Origin: LMUY01 sp965199555
Lineage (GTDB): Bacteria > Pseudomonadota > Alphaproteobacteria > Acetobacterales > Acetobacteraceae
DNA length: 64,000 bases
Direction of reading: 5' to 3'
Assembly (NCBI GenBank): GCA_965199555.1
Contig: CBDASJ010000018.1
Location: forward strand, 25,394-89,393
Shown: one piece after another, positions 34,594 to 43,616 of the stretch
Position numbering within the stretch: position 1 is the first letter of the stretch
Layout: the number at the start of each line of letters is the position of its first letter
Translations under genes and position numbers: made by a program
The notes under the pieces: model-generated
Told to the model about the DNA's origin: nothing
Databases searched by the model: none
The model's input: the letters and a program-made list of their open reading frames with translations, nothing else

Positions 34594-36105
34594 ATGAAGC
34601 TCAGCCCCCGCTTCCGCCGCCCCGCCTTCGCCGCCGCCCTGCTCGGCGCCACCGCCATGTCCGGCGCGGTGGGCTGGCAGGTGGCACCGGCCTTCGCCCA
34701 GGCCACCCCGGCCGAACACACCGCGCCCATCGATGTCGGCCGTCCTGCCGCGCAGGCCCTGCCCGGCTTTGCCGATTTGGTGCAGCGGGTGAGCCCGGCG
34801 GTGGTCACCATCAGCTCGACCATCCGGCAGCAGGCCGATGACGATCAAAGCTCTCCGTTCCCGTCCGGCTCCCCGCAGGACCGCATGTTCGAGCGTTTCT
34901 TCGGCATGCCGCAGCAGCAGCAACAGGCCCAGGTGGTGCACGCCCTCGGCTCCGGCTTCATCGTCGACTCGCAGGGGCACGTGGTCACCAACAACCACGT
35001 GGTCAAGAACGCCACCGACATCCAGGTCACGCTGGCCGATGGCCGCAAGATGCCGGCCAAGGTGGTCGGCGTGGACCCGAAGACCGACCTCGCCGTGTTG
35101 CAGGTCCGGTCCGACAAGCCGTTGCCGCACCTCGCGCTGGGCGACTCCAACGCGGCGCGGGTGGGCGACTGGGTGGTGGCCGTGGGCAACCCGTTCGGGC
35201 TGGGCGGCACGGTGACGGCCGGCATCCTGTCGGCGCGCGGCCGGCAGATCGGCGAAGGGCCGTATGACGACTTCCTGCAAATCGACGCGCCGATCAACCG
35301 CGGCAATTCCGGCGGCCCGCTGTTCGCGCAGGACGGCACGGTGATCGGGGTGAACACCGCGATCTATTCGCCGTCCGGCGGCAGCGTGGGCATCGGCTTC
35401 GCGATCCCGTCCAGCATCGTCAAGCAGGTCGTCGACCAGTTGGAAACCAATGGCAAGGTCGAGCGCGGCTATCTCGGCGTCAGTGCCCAGGCCGTGTCGC
35501 CCACCATGGCGACGGCCCTGCACATGTCGGCGCCCGGCGGCGCCCTGGTGGCCGAGGTCCAGGGGGACAGCCCGGCCGCGTCCGCCGGCGTGAAGCCGGG
35601 TGACGTGATCACGCAGATCGGCAACGAGACGGTGAAGGACCCGCGGGACCTGGCGCGCATCGTGGCGGGCTTCCGCTCCGGTGCCGAGCAATCGCTGGTC
35701 GTGCGCCGGGACGGGCAGGACAAGACCATGTCCGTCACGATCGCCGCCCTGCGCGACGGCAACGGCACGCAGCGGGCGGATGCCGAATCCGACCGTGGCG
35801 CAAGCCTGGGCCTTGCCTTGGCGCCGCTGGACCGGCAGGCACGCGAAAGCCTCAACCTGCCGGACGGCCAGCGCGGGGTGGTGATCGCCAGCGTGGCGCG
35901 GAACAGCCCGGCGCAGGCGGCCGGGTTGCAGGCCGGCGACGTGATCGAGTCCGTGGGCGGCCAGCCCGTCACCAGCCCGCAGCAAGCCCAGACCGCCCTG
36001 CGGGACGGCACCAAGGCGTCCGGCTCGGCGGTGGCGTTGCGCTTGTTGCGCGATGGGCACCAGGCCTTCGTCGCGCTGGGCGCTTCGCAGTCCGACCAGG
36101 GCTGA
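34594..36105 (+). CDS. degP: DegP/DegQ-type periplasmic serine protease (Do family)
   Basis: 503 residues with a signal peptide ending near AFAQ. The trypsin-like triad is H135 (TNNHVV), D165 (PKTDLAV) and S239 (RGNSGGP). Two PDZ domains follow, at about 295-380 and 405-495, the second ending with the usual GDVIESVGGQPV. A Gln-rich stretch (about 107-113) lies in the N-terminal loop. ATG 34594 has GAGGA upstream. It lies downstream of the two-component pair and likely serves envelope quality control. A strong hairpin follows the stop. Confidence 0.93.
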   Translation: MKLSPRFRRPAFAAALLGATAMSGAVGWQVAPAFAQATPAEHTAPIDVGRPAAQALPGFADLVQRVSPAVVTISSTIRQQADDDQSSPFPSGSPQDRMFERFFGMPQQQQQAQVVHALGSGFIVDSQGHVVTNNHVVKNATDIQVTLADGRKMPAKVVGVDPKTDLAVLQVRSDKPLPHLALGDSNAARVGDWVVAVGNPFGLGGTVTAGILSARGRQIGEGPYDDFLQIDAPINRGNSGGPLFAQDGTVIGVNTAIYSPSGGSVGIGFAIPSSIVKQVVDQLETNGKVERGYLGVSAQAVSPTMATALHMSAPGGALVAEVQGDSPAASAGVKPGDVITQIGNETVKDPRDLARIVAGFRSGAEQSLVVRRDGQDKTMSVTIAALRDGNGTQRADAESDRGASLGLALAPLDRQARESLNLPDGQRGVVIASVARNSPAQAAGLQAGDVIESVGGQPVTSPQQAQTALRDGTKASGSAVALRLLRDGHQAFVALGASQSDQG

Positions 36106-36116
36106 ACCGAGACCTT

Positions 36117-36138
36117 CCCCCGCCGTTCGCGGCGGGGG
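36117..36138. terminator. Bidirectional hairpin terminator between degP and zur
   Basis: A perfect 9-base stem, CCCCCGCCG / CGGCGGGGG, closed by a TTCG tetraloop (36126-36129). It lies between two convergent stop codons, 12 bases after the protease gene and 10 bases before the zur stop. No long T-run, as is common in high-GC genomes. Confidence 0.8.
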
Positions 36139-36147
36139 ACGGCCGCG

Positions 36148-36621
36148 TCAAGGCGCGGCCGCAGCCCCGGCACCGTCCTTGCGGCAGGTGCCACACAGGC
36201 CGGTCAGTTCGACGGTGCGCTGATCGACCTCGAACCCCAGCCGCTCGCCGAGCCGGACGGTCGCGGCGGCGACGCCCTTGTCTTCCGTTTCCACGACCAC
36301 GCCGCATTGGCGGCAGATCAGGAACTGCACGGCGTGCGGGTGGTCGGCATGGCCGCAGGCGACGAAGGCGCGCGTGGTTTCCAGGCGGTGGACCAGCCCG
36401 TGTTCCATCAGGAAGTCCAGGCAGCGATAGACACTGGCCGGCGTGATGGCGGCGTCGGCCGGCAGCAGCGTGTCCCGGAGATCGTAGGCGGACATCGGCC
36501 GCCGTGCGGTCAGCAGCGTGTCCAGCACGGCCCGGCGCTGCCGGGTCATCCGGCCGCCGCGCTGCACGCAGATCGCCACCAGACGCTCCAGCGCTTCCAG
36601 ATGCTCCCGTTTCTTCGTCAT
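36148..36621 (-). CDS. zur: Fur-family zinc uptake regulator
   Basis: 157 residues. The winged helix occupies about 20-85 (TRQRRAVLDTLL, then ASVYRCLDFLMEHGLVHRL). The structural zinc site is C103-x-x-C106 and C143-x-x-C146. A regulatory metal-ligand cluster is suggested by C89, H91, H94 and H96. Start ATG 36621; the open frame continues upstream but the extension is non-conserved-looking. It is adjacent to znuA (57-base gap) and faces the znu regulon, which favours Zur over Fur or Mur. Confidence 0.88.
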   Translation of the reverse strand: MTKKREHLEALERLVAICVQRGGRMTRQRRAVLDTLLTARRPMSAYDLRDTLLPADAAITPASVYRCLDFLMEHGLVHRLETTRAFVACGHADHPHAVQFLICRQCGVVVETEDKGVAAATVRLGERLGFEVDQRTVELTGLCGTCRKDGAGAAAAP

Positions 36622-36677
36622 GCCGTAGGTCCTACCACATCCGCTCCCGCGCCAGCCAGGGTCGGGCGGCGGCAGGC

Positions 36678-37541
36678 CTATTTCGGCAGGGCGTGGTCCA
36701 CGGCGTCCAGTTCGGCCATCATCCAGGCCTGATACTGCTTGCCCGGCGGCTCGGTTTCCGTGGCGCCGATCACCGGCACGTGGCTTGCCCTGGCGAGCTT
36801 CTGCATGCGGACGGCCACCGGGTCGCTGGCCTGGCTGTTGTAAACCAGCAGCTTGACCTGGTGCGTCTTCAAATCGGCCTCGAACGCCGCCACGTCCGAG
36901 GCGCTGGGTTCGGTGTTGTTCATCACCGCCAACTGGAAGGGCATGTTGCGGACCGTCATGCCCAGCGCGTCGAACATGTAGCCGAACACCGGCTCGGTCG
37001 CCGTCACCGGCGTCCCGGCCAGGCGGGCTTTCAGCGTGCCGATCCTGGCGGTGATCGGCTCCACCGAGTGCTGGAAGGTGGCCAGGTTGCGCGCGTACTC
37101 GGCGGCATGCGCCGGGTCGGCCTTGCCGAGGTCGTCCGCCAAGGCCTTGGCCAGCGCCAGCATGGTCGCCGGATCGTACCAGATATGCGGGTTGTCGCCG
37201 GCCTTCTTGCCGACCAGGGCACCCACGTTGATCGTTTCGCGGTTGCTGCTGCGCGCGGCGCCCAGCAGCTTTTCCACCCACGGATCGTAATCGACGCCGC
37301 TGAAGATCACGATGCGGGCCGCCGACAGGTTGCGGGCAACCGACGGGCTGGCCTCGAACAGATGCGGATCCTGGTCCGGATTGCTGAGGATGCTGGTCAC
37401 CGCCACATGGGCGCCGCCGATCTGCTTGGCGACGTCGCCATAGAAGTTCTCGGCGGCCACGATCGGGACCGGCTGCGCCTGGGCGGCTGCGCCACACAGC
37501 ATCGAACCAAGCAGTGCCACCACGGGCCAACTGTTGCGCAT
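36678..37541 (-). CDS. znuA: Zinc/metal ABC transporter substrate-binding protein (cluster A-I)
   Basis: 287 residues from ATG 37541, preceded by GGAGG at 5 bases. Signal peptide ends near AAAQA. Metal-ligand candidates are H60 (DPHLF), H119 (NPHIWYD), then E183 in TEPVFGYMF where classical ZnuA has His, and an acidic residue near 262-264. There is no His-rich loop. The Glu variant is common in a subset of Zn/Mn solute-binding proteins, so manganese binding is possible. The gene is separated from znuCB by about 5 kb. Confidence 0.87.
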   Translation of the reverse strand: MRNSWPVVALLGSMLCGAAAQAQPVPIVAAENFYGDVAKQIGGAHVAVTSILSNPDQDPHLFEASPSVARNLSAARIVIFSGVDYDPWVEKLLGAARSSNRETINVGALVGKKAGDNPHIWYDPATMLALAKALADDLGKADPAHAAEYARNLATFQHSVEPITARIGTLKARLAGTPVTATEPVFGYMFDALGMTVRNMPFQLAVMNNTEPSASDVAAFEADLKTHQVKLLVYNSQASDPVAVRMQKLARASHVPVIGATETEPPGKQYQAWMMAELDAVDHALPK

Positions 37542-37566
37542 CAAACCTCCATGTCGGTCAGGCACC

Positions 37567-37579
37567 GATACAGAGTATC
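37567..37579. promoter_or_regulatory. Candidate Zur operator upstream of znuA
   Basis: GATACAGAGTATC is a perfect 5-3-5 inverted repeat, 26 bases before the znuA start codon on the divergent znuA/TonB-receptor intergenic region. Part of it recurs inverted at 37648-37657. The position fits repression of the minus-strand promoter. Binding by Zur is inference. Confidence 0.5.
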
Positions 37580-37647
37580 ACTTACAACCGCAATGTCCGG
37601 GTGAACCGCACGGACGCCCGACCACGGCCACCTGTCGCCAAATTGCA

Positions 37648-37657
37648 ACTCTGTATC
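37648..37657. promoter_or_regulatory. Inverted copy of the znuA operator word
   Basis: ACTCTGTATC is the reverse complement of GATACAGAGT found at 37567-37576. It lies in the same 233-base divergent region about 70 bases away. It may be a second operator element. Confidence 0.4.
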
Positions 37658-37700
37658 AAAGAAGCGGCGACACCCGCCCCCGGGCCGGATGACTCATGAA

Positions 37701-37711
37701 ACGTTATATCA
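37701..37711. promoter_or_regulatory. Candidate Zur operator upstream of the TonB receptor
   Basis: ACGTTATATCA, 64 bases upstream of the receptor start, is identical to the minus-strand core at 32001-32011 upstream of znuC. An exact 11-base match between two putative zinc promoters is suggestive of a shared regulator site. Confidence 0.45.
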
Positions 37712-37774
37712 CAGTGTGGGGAGCGGTTCTCGGCCACGGGGCCGACACGCCTGAGCAGCTTCGGAGTCTCCTAT

Positions 37775-40021
37775 ATGTCACGACGGCGCAATATCCTTTA
37801 CGGCTCGGTTGCCTGCGTCGCCGCATTCACCTGGCATGCCTGGGCGGCCGATTCGCCGATTGCGGCGGGCGCCGCGCCGACGGTGCGGCTCGGCAACGGC
37901 ACGGACCAGGTGACCAGCCCCGACCTGACCCTGCCGGAACTGGACGTGGTCAGCCAACGGCTGGACCAGGCCCGCAGCCAGTTGCAGCCGAGCCTGGGGG
38001 CCACGACCTACCAGTTCAGCCGCGGCACCATCGAAACGCTGCCGCAGGGCGACAACGCGCCGCTCAACCAAACCCTGTTGCAGGCGCCCGGCGTGGCGCA
38101 GGACAGCTTCGGCCAAATCCACGTCCGCGGCGACCATAACGAGGTGCAGTTCCGCCTGGATGGCGTGCAACTGCCGGAAGGCCTGGCGGTGTTCGGCCAG
38201 TCGCTGGAAACGCGCTTCGCCCACTCCCTGTCGCTGATCACCGGTTCGCTGCCGGCCCAGTACGGCTTCAACACGGCGGCGGTGGTCGACATCACGACGA
38301 AGTCGGGACGCACCGATCCCGGCGGCGAAATCTCCATCTACGGCGGCGCGCGCGACTACTTCCAGCCCAGCCTGTCCTATGGCGGCAGCGTCGGCGCGAT
38401 CGACTATTTCTACACGGGCGACTTCCTGCACAACCGGGTCGGGATCGAGAACCCAACCAGCAACTTCAACGCGATCCACGACTTGACCAACCAGACCCAC
38501 GGGCTGGCCCACGTTTCCGGCCTGCTCGACAACACCACGCGCGTCAGCCTGCTCGCCGGCTATTCCAACGAGTTCTTCCAGATCCCCAACAACCCGGGGC
38601 AGTCGCCGTCACTCGGCCTGACGAACAACGGCGTGTCCGACTTCAACAGCGCCACCCTTACGCAGCATCAGCGCGAGATCACCGATTTCGGCATCCTGTC
38701 GCTGCAGAAGCAATGGGGTTCGCTGGACGTGCAGACCTCCGTCTTCACCCGCTACAGCAGCCTGTACTACACGCCGGACCCGGTCGGGGACCTGCTGTTC
38801 AATGGCGTTTCGCAGACTGCGGCGCGGTCGATCTTCTCCACCGGGGAGCAGACGGATGCGAGCTGGCGGGTCAACGACCAGCACACGATCCGCACCGGCT
38901 TCCAGGTACTCGCGGAGCGCAACGTGTCCAAAACCAACTCGCTGGTGCTGCCGGCGATCGGCGGCTCGGGCGGCAACGACGGGGGCGGCGGCGACGCCTC
39001 CACCGTGCAGCCCGACGGCGGCACCACCGCGACCTCCAGCTCACCGTTCAACGTGCATGACGGCAACGGCAAGACGGGCACGCTGTTCGGCGTCTACGTG
39101 CAGGACGAATGGCGCATCAACCCGAAGCTGACGGTCAATTACGGCCTGCGCTTCGATCAGGTGGACGAGTACACGCATGAGAACCAGGTCAGCCCGCGTG
39201 TCAACGTGGTGTGGCGGCCGTTCGAAGGCACCACGCTGCATGGCGGCTATTCCCGCTACTTCACGCCGCCCCCGTTTGAGCTGGTTTCGGGCAACACCAT
39301 CGCCCAGTTCGCCGGCACGACCGCCGCGCCTGACGTGACGCAGAACAACACGGTGAAGGCGGAGCGCGACCATTACTTCGACGCCGGCATCGACCAGGTG
39401 ATCCTGCCCGGGCTGCGCGTCGGCCTGGATGCCTACTACAAATCCGCCCGCAACCTGATCGACGAGGGGCAGTTCGGCGCGCCGATCATCCTGTCGGCGT
39501 TCAACTACCGCAAGGGTCAGGTACACGGGCTGGAGTTCAGCACGTCCTACGACCGCGGGCCGCTTTCGCTGTACGGCAACGTCGCCTACTCGCGCGCCAT
39601 CGGCAAGGACATCGTGTCCTCGCAGTTCAACTTCTCCGCCGATGACCTGCAATACATCAGCGGGCGCTGGATCCACCTGGACCACGACCAGCGCTGGACC
39701 GGATCGGGCGGCGCGGCCTACACGCTGTTTGAAGGCACCCGGGCGCCCACGCGGCTTTCGGCGGATTTGCTGGTGGGCAGCGGCCTGCGCGCGGACGGCG
39801 ACGTGCCGAACGGGCGGGCGCTGCCGGGCTACTACACGGTCAACCTGTCGGCGGTGCAAACCATCAGGACCGGCTATGTCGGGCAAACCCAGTTGCGGCT
39901 GGACGTGATCAACGCGTTGGACCGCAAATACGTCATCCGCGACGGCACCGGCGTGGGCGTGGGCGCCCCGCAGATCGGCCTGCGCCGCACGATCCTGGCG
40001 GGCATCGCCCAGCGCTTCTAG
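37775..40021 (+). CDS. TonB-dependent outer-membrane receptor, likely zinc (ZnuD-like)
   Basis: 748 residues. Signal peptide MSRRRNILY to AWA. The plug domain is about 70-180 with LLQAPGVAQDSFGQIHVRGDHNEVQFRLDGV, and the rest is a 22-strand barrel ending in the aromatic terminus IAQRF. An extended extracellular loop rich in Gly, Asp and Ser (about 395-430) lies between strands. No His-rich cluster is obvious. Divergent from znuA, with candidate shared operators between them, so outer-membrane zinc uptake is the best reading. It could also bind an organic ligand. GGAG lies upstream of ATG 37775. Confidence 0.85.
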   Translation: MSRRRNILYGSVACVAAFTWHAWAADSPIAAGAAPTVRLGNGTDQVTSPDLTLPELDVVSQRLDQARSQLQPSLGATTYQFSRGTIETLPQGDNAPLNQTLLQAPGVAQDSFGQIHVRGDHNEVQFRLDGVQLPEGLAVFGQSLETRFAHSLSLITGSLPAQYGFNTAAVVDITTKSGRTDPGGEISIYGGARDYFQPSLSYGGSVGAIDYFYTGDFLHNRVGIENPTSNFNAIHDLTNQTHGLAHVSGLLDNTTRVSLLAGYSNEFFQIPNNPGQSPSLGLTNNGVSDFNSATLTQHQREITDFGILSLQKQWGSLDVQTSVFTRYSSLYYTPDPVGDLLFNGVSQTAARSIFSTGEQTDASWRVNDQHTIRTGFQVLAERNVSKTNSLVLPAIGGSGGNDGGGGDASTVQPDGGTTATSSSPFNVHDGNGKTGTLFGVYVQDEWRINPKLTVNYGLRFDQVDEYTHENQVSPRVNVVWRPFEGTTLHGGYSRYFTPPPFELVSGNTIAQFAGTTAAPDVTQNNTVKAERDHYFDAGIDQVILPGLRVGLDAYYKSARNLIDEGQFGAPIILSAFNYRKGQVHGLEFSTSYDRGPLSLYGNVAYSRAIGKDIVSSQFNFSADDLQYISGRWIHLDHDQRWTGSGGAAYTLFEGTRAPTRLSADLLVGSGLRADGDVPNGRALPGYYTVNLSAVQTIRTGYVGQTQLRLDVINALDRKYVIRDGTGVGVGAPQIGLRRTILAGIAQRF

Positions 40022-40040
40022 CCATAGCCCCGGATGGGGT

Positions 40041-42302
40041 ATGCTGCACGGCAGCATGACCGTGCAGCGATCCCCCGCCACGACCCGGTTCGACCCGGAA
40101 CGCATGTTCCGGCCGCGATCGCTCGCGGTGTTCGGCGGCGACAGCCGGATCGGGCGGCAGGTGCTGGACAATCTGGCGCAAGGCGGCTTCGCCGGACCCG
40201 TGCAGGTGTTGCGCCCCGGGGAGGACCCGGCGCCGGCCGACCTGGCGGTGTTCGCCATGGAGTCGGCGCCGCTGGGGCCTTTGCTGCCCGGCCTGGTCGC
40301 GGCCGGCATCGGCGCCGGCGTGTCGGTGGGGCTCAGCCCGGACATCGCCGCCGCGCAGGAACAGGCCGGGGTGCGGGTGCTCGGCCCGGGCTCGTTCGGC
40401 ATGGCCTGCCCGGCGCTCGGCCTCAACGCCACGCTGGCGCACCTGCAGCCGCGGCCCGGCCGCGTGGCGCTGGTGTCGCAATCCGCCGCGTTGTGCCGGG
40501 CGGTGCTGGATTGGGCGGGGCCCAACGGCGTGGGCTTCAGCCAGATCGTCGGCATCGGCGGCAATGCCGGCACGGGGTTCGACCAGGTGCTGGACTTCCT
40601 GTCGCGCGATTCCGCCACCGGCCCGATCCTGCTGGACATCCGGCGCATCCGCGACCCCCGCGCCTTTCTGTCCGCCGCGCGCGCCGCAGCCCGCTTGCGG
40701 CCGGTGGTGGCGCTGCGTGCCGGCAGCCGGCTGCTGGACCCCACCGGACGGGCGGAAATGGTGTTCGACGCCGCGCTCAACCGCGCCGGCGTGCTGACGG
40801 TGACCCGGCTGGAAGACATGCTGGCCGCCCTGGAAACGCTCACCCGCGCCCCGGCGCCGCGCGAAGGCGGGCTGGTGGTGGTCACCAACGCGATCGGGCC
40901 GGGCCGCATGGCAGCCGACGCGGCGCTGGCCAGCGGCGTCGGCCTCGCCACGCTGGCGCCGGAAACGCGGGAGGTGCTGCGCCTGGCCTTCCCCGGCGGC
41001 GACGCGGCGAACATCGTTTACGTGGGGGTGGAGGCACCGACCCGGCTGGCGGAAGCGGCGTCCCTGCTCGGCGGTGCGCGGGAGGTGGGCGGCATCCTCG
41101 CCGTGCTGGCCCCCACCGGGCTGGCCGACGCCGCGGGCGTGGAGGCGCTGCTCGCCACGCCGCGCACCCGCGTGCCCGTGCTGGTTTGCGCCATGGGGGA
41201 AACCACGGGCGCCGGGCATCGCCGCCGCTTGGCGGAGGGAGGGCTGCCGGCCTTCGCCTCGCCCGAGCAGGCGGTGCAGGGGTTCCGCCACCTGCTGCAA
41301 CTGCGCCGCGCCCGCGCCGCCGCGCAGGAATTGCCGCCCGGCGACGTGCTGACCCTGCGTCCGGACCGGGCAGCGACCCGCGCCGCGGTGGCAGCGGCCC
41401 GCTCCGCGCCCGGCGATGCGGATGCCACGCGCGTGTTCGCCGCCTATGGCCTGGCGGCGGCACGGCCGGCCTTGCCGATCACCGTCGCCGACGATCCGCT
41501 GTTCGGCCCCACCATCGGCCTGGGCGACGGCCGCATGGCGGAGCGGTGCTTCGACCTGCCGCCGCTGAACCTGTCCTTGGCGCATGGCCTGGTGGCGCAC
41601 GCCCCCGCGTCCCGCACGCTGGCGCAGGATGCGGCGGACGCGGTGGCGGATATGCTGGTGCGGGTCAGCCAATTGGTGGTGGACGTGCCGGAGATCGCGA
41701 CGCTGGCGCTGGGACACCACCCGCCGCGCATCACGCTGCGGCCGCCGGGCGAGGCGGGGCGGCTGGCGATCGCCCCCTACCCCGCCGAGCTGGCGGAGGC
41801 TTGGGAGACCGGCGGCGAAACGCTGCACATCCGCCCGATCCGGCCGGAAGACGCCGCCGCCCACGCCGCGCTGTTCGCCCGCATCGGGCCGGAGGACATC
41901 CGCTATCGCTTCTTTTCCAGCCTGCGCGAGCTGTCGCCGGAGCGGATCGCCCGGCTGACGCAGGTGGATTACGACCGGGAAATGGCCTTCGTCGCCATTC
42001 GTGCCAACGGCGACACGGTCGGGGTCAGCCGCCTGGTACGCGACGGCGAGGACGGGGAGTTCGCGGTGATCGTGCAGCCGGACATGAAGGGCCGCGGCCT
42101 GGCCCGCACGCTGATGGGCCGGCTGATCGACTGGGGCCGCGCGCAGGGCATGGGCGCGGTGGTGGGCCAGGTGATGGCGGACAACCAGCCGATGCTGGCC
42201 TTCGTCCGCAGCCTGGGCTTCACCCTGCGCCGGGTGCCGGACGACCCCGAACTGGTGGAGGCACGGCTGGCGCTGGACGCGCCCGCCGCCCCGCCTGCAT
42301 AG
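40041..42302 (+). CDS. GNAT acetyltransferase fused to a degenerate acyl-CoA-synthetase module (Pat-like)
   Basis: 753 residues. The N-terminal CoA-binding domain (MFRPRSLAVFGGDSRIGRQVL) is followed by a succinyl-CoA-synthetase-like flavodoxin domain (VALVSQSAALCRAVLDWAG). A shortened ATP-grasp remnant and a C-terminal GNAT domain (about 595-740, with MKGRGLARTLMGRLI as the acetyl-CoA loop) complete it. Relatives are usually near 890 residues. Here the ATP-grasp lacks the segment between VFAAYGLAAARP and DDPLFGP, and the HTGAL-type active-site block of the synthetase is changed to DPTGRA. Likely a lysine acetyltransferase whose synthetase half is regulatory. ATG 40041, or 40056 in the same frame. 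Confidence 0.85.
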   Translation: MLHGSMTVQRSPATTRFDPERMFRPRSLAVFGGDSRIGRQVLDNLAQGGFAGPVQVLRPGEDPAPADLAVFAMESAPLGPLLPGLVAAGIGAGVSVGLSPDIAAAQEQAGVRVLGPGSFGMACPALGLNATLAHLQPRPGRVALVSQSAALCRAVLDWAGPNGVGFSQIVGIGGNAGTGFDQVLDFLSRDSATGPILLDIRRIRDPRAFLSAARAAARLRPVVALRAGSRLLDPTGRAEMVFDAALNRAGVLTVTRLEDMLAALETLTRAPAPREGGLVVVTNAIGPGRMAADAALASGVGLATLAPETREVLRLAFPGGDAANIVYVGVEAPTRLAEAASLLGGAREVGGILAVLAPTGLADAAGVEALLATPRTRVPVLVCAMGETTGAGHRRRLAEGGLPAFASPEQAVQGFRHLLQLRRARAAAQELPPGDVLTLRPDRAATRAAVAAARSAPGDADATRVFAAYGLAAARPALPITVADDPLFGPTIGLGDGRMAERCFDLPPLNLSLAHGLVAHAPASRTLAQDAADAVADMLVRVSQLVVDVPEIATLALGHHPPRITLRPPGEAGRLAIAPYPAELAEAWETGGETLHIRPIRPEDAAAHAALFARIGPEDIRYRFFSSLRELSPERIARLTQVDYDREMAFVAIRANGDTVGVSRLVRDGEDGEFAVIVQPDMKGRGLARTLMGRLIDWGRAQGMGAVVGQVMADNQPMLAFVRSLGFTLRRVPDDPELVEARLALDAPAAPPA

Positions 42303-42367
42303 CTGCGCCGCCTTGTGACGCCCCCGGCAGGCGGCTAATCCCGCCCGGCAACGACCCGAGTGCAGCC

Positions 42368-43609
42368 ATGGCCGCCCAGTTCTCGCTGAACAAGGACAAG
42401 ATCCGCGTCCTCCTGCTGGAGGGGGTGAACGACAGCGCCGTGGCCCTGCTGCGCGACGCCGGCTATTCCCAGATCATCCGGCACGCCAAGGCGCTGGACG
42501 GGGCCGCGTTGGTCGAGGCACTGGCCGGGGTCCACATCCTGGGCATCCGCTCCCGCACGCAGTTGACGGAAGCGGTGTTCTCCGCGGCCGACCGCCTGAT
42601 GCTGGTGGGCTGCTTCAGCGTCGGCACCAACCAGGTGGCGCTGGACGCGGCGCGTCAGCGCGGCATCCCCGTGTTCAACGCCCCGTTCTCCAACACCCGC
42701 AGCGTCGCCGAGCTGGTGATCGGCGAGATCGTCATGCTGCTGCGCCGCATCACCCCCCGCTCGGCCGCCGCCCACCAGGGGAAATGGGACAAGTCGGCGA
42801 CGGACAGCTTCGAGGTGCGGGGCAAGACGCTGGGCATCGTCGGCTACGGCTCCATCGGCACGCAGCTTTCCACCCTGGCGGAGGCCATGGGCATGCGGGT
42901 GGTGTACTACGACGTGATTGACAAGCTGCGGCACGGCAACACGGAGCCGGTGGCCTCCCTGGCGGAGCTGCTGGGGATGAGCGACGTGGTCAGCCTGCAC
43001 GTGCCGGAAACCCCGGCCACGGCGGGGATGATCGGCGCGGCGCAGTTGGCGGCGATGAAGCCCGGCAGCTTCCTGATCAACAACAGCCGCGGCACGGTGG
43101 TGGACCTGGCGGCGCTGCGCGACGCGTTGCAGCGCGGCCATCTGCTGGGCGCGGCGGTGGACGTGTTCCCGACCGAGCCGGCCGGGGCCGCCGACCCGTT
43201 CGTGACACCGTTGCAGGGCCTGCCCAACGTGATCCTGACCCCGCATATCGGCGGCTCCACCGGCGAAGCGCAGGAACGCATCGGCGCCGAGGTGGCGCAC
43301 AAGCTGATCGACTACAGCGACGCCGGCTCCACGCTGGGGGCGGTGAACTTCCCGCAGGTGCAGCTGCCGGGCCGGGCGGCGGCCACGCGCTACGTCCACA
43401 TCCACCGCAACATGCCGGGCATGCTGGGGCGGGTGAACAGCGTGTTCTCCAGCCGGGGCGTGAACATCGCCGGGCAATACCTGCAAACCGACGGCGACAT
43501 CGGCTACGTCGTGATCGAGACGCAAAGCGACGAGGGGTGCGAGGACTGCCTGGCGGAACTGCGCGGTTTCGAGGGCACGATCCGCGCCCGGCTGATCCGC
43601 AGGGTTTGA
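42368..43609 (+). CDS. serA: D-3-phosphoglycerate dehydrogenase
   Basis: 413 residues, E. coli-like length with a C-terminal ACT domain. NAD site GIVGYGSIGTQL, catalytic Arg in NNSRGTVVD, Glu in AVDVFPTEP and His in LTPHIGGSTGEAQ are all present. The ACT part includes NMPGMLGRVNSVFSSRGVNIAG, where serine would bind for feedback control. First step of serine synthesis. Stands alone downstream of the GNAT gene. Confidence 0.96.
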   Translation: MAAQFSLNKDKIRVLLLEGVNDSAVALLRDAGYSQIIRHAKALDGAALVEALAGVHILGIRSRTQLTEAVFSAADRLMLVGCFSVGTNQVALDAARQRGIPVFNAPFSNTRSVAELVIGEIVMLLRRITPRSAAAHQGKWDKSATDSFEVRGKTLGIVGYGSIGTQLSTLAEAMGMRVVYYDVIDKLRHGNTEPVASLAELLGMSDVVSLHVPETPATAGMIGAAQLAAMKPGSFLINNSRGTVVDLAALRDALQRGHLLGAAVDVFPTEPAGAADPFVTPLQGLPNVILTPHIGGSTGEAQERIGAEVAHKLIDYSDAGSTLGAVNFPQVQLPGRAAATRYVHIHRNMPGMLGRVNSVFSSRGVNIAGQYLQTDGDIGYVVIETQSDEGCEDCLAELRGFEGTIRARLIRRV

Positions 43610-43616
43610 TCCTCCA

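Noticed and set aside
40034..43609. A single 1191-codon open frame on the plus strand
   Set aside because: Its first 770 codons are the out-of-frame shadow of the GNAT gene; only the part from 42368 (serA) is protein-like.
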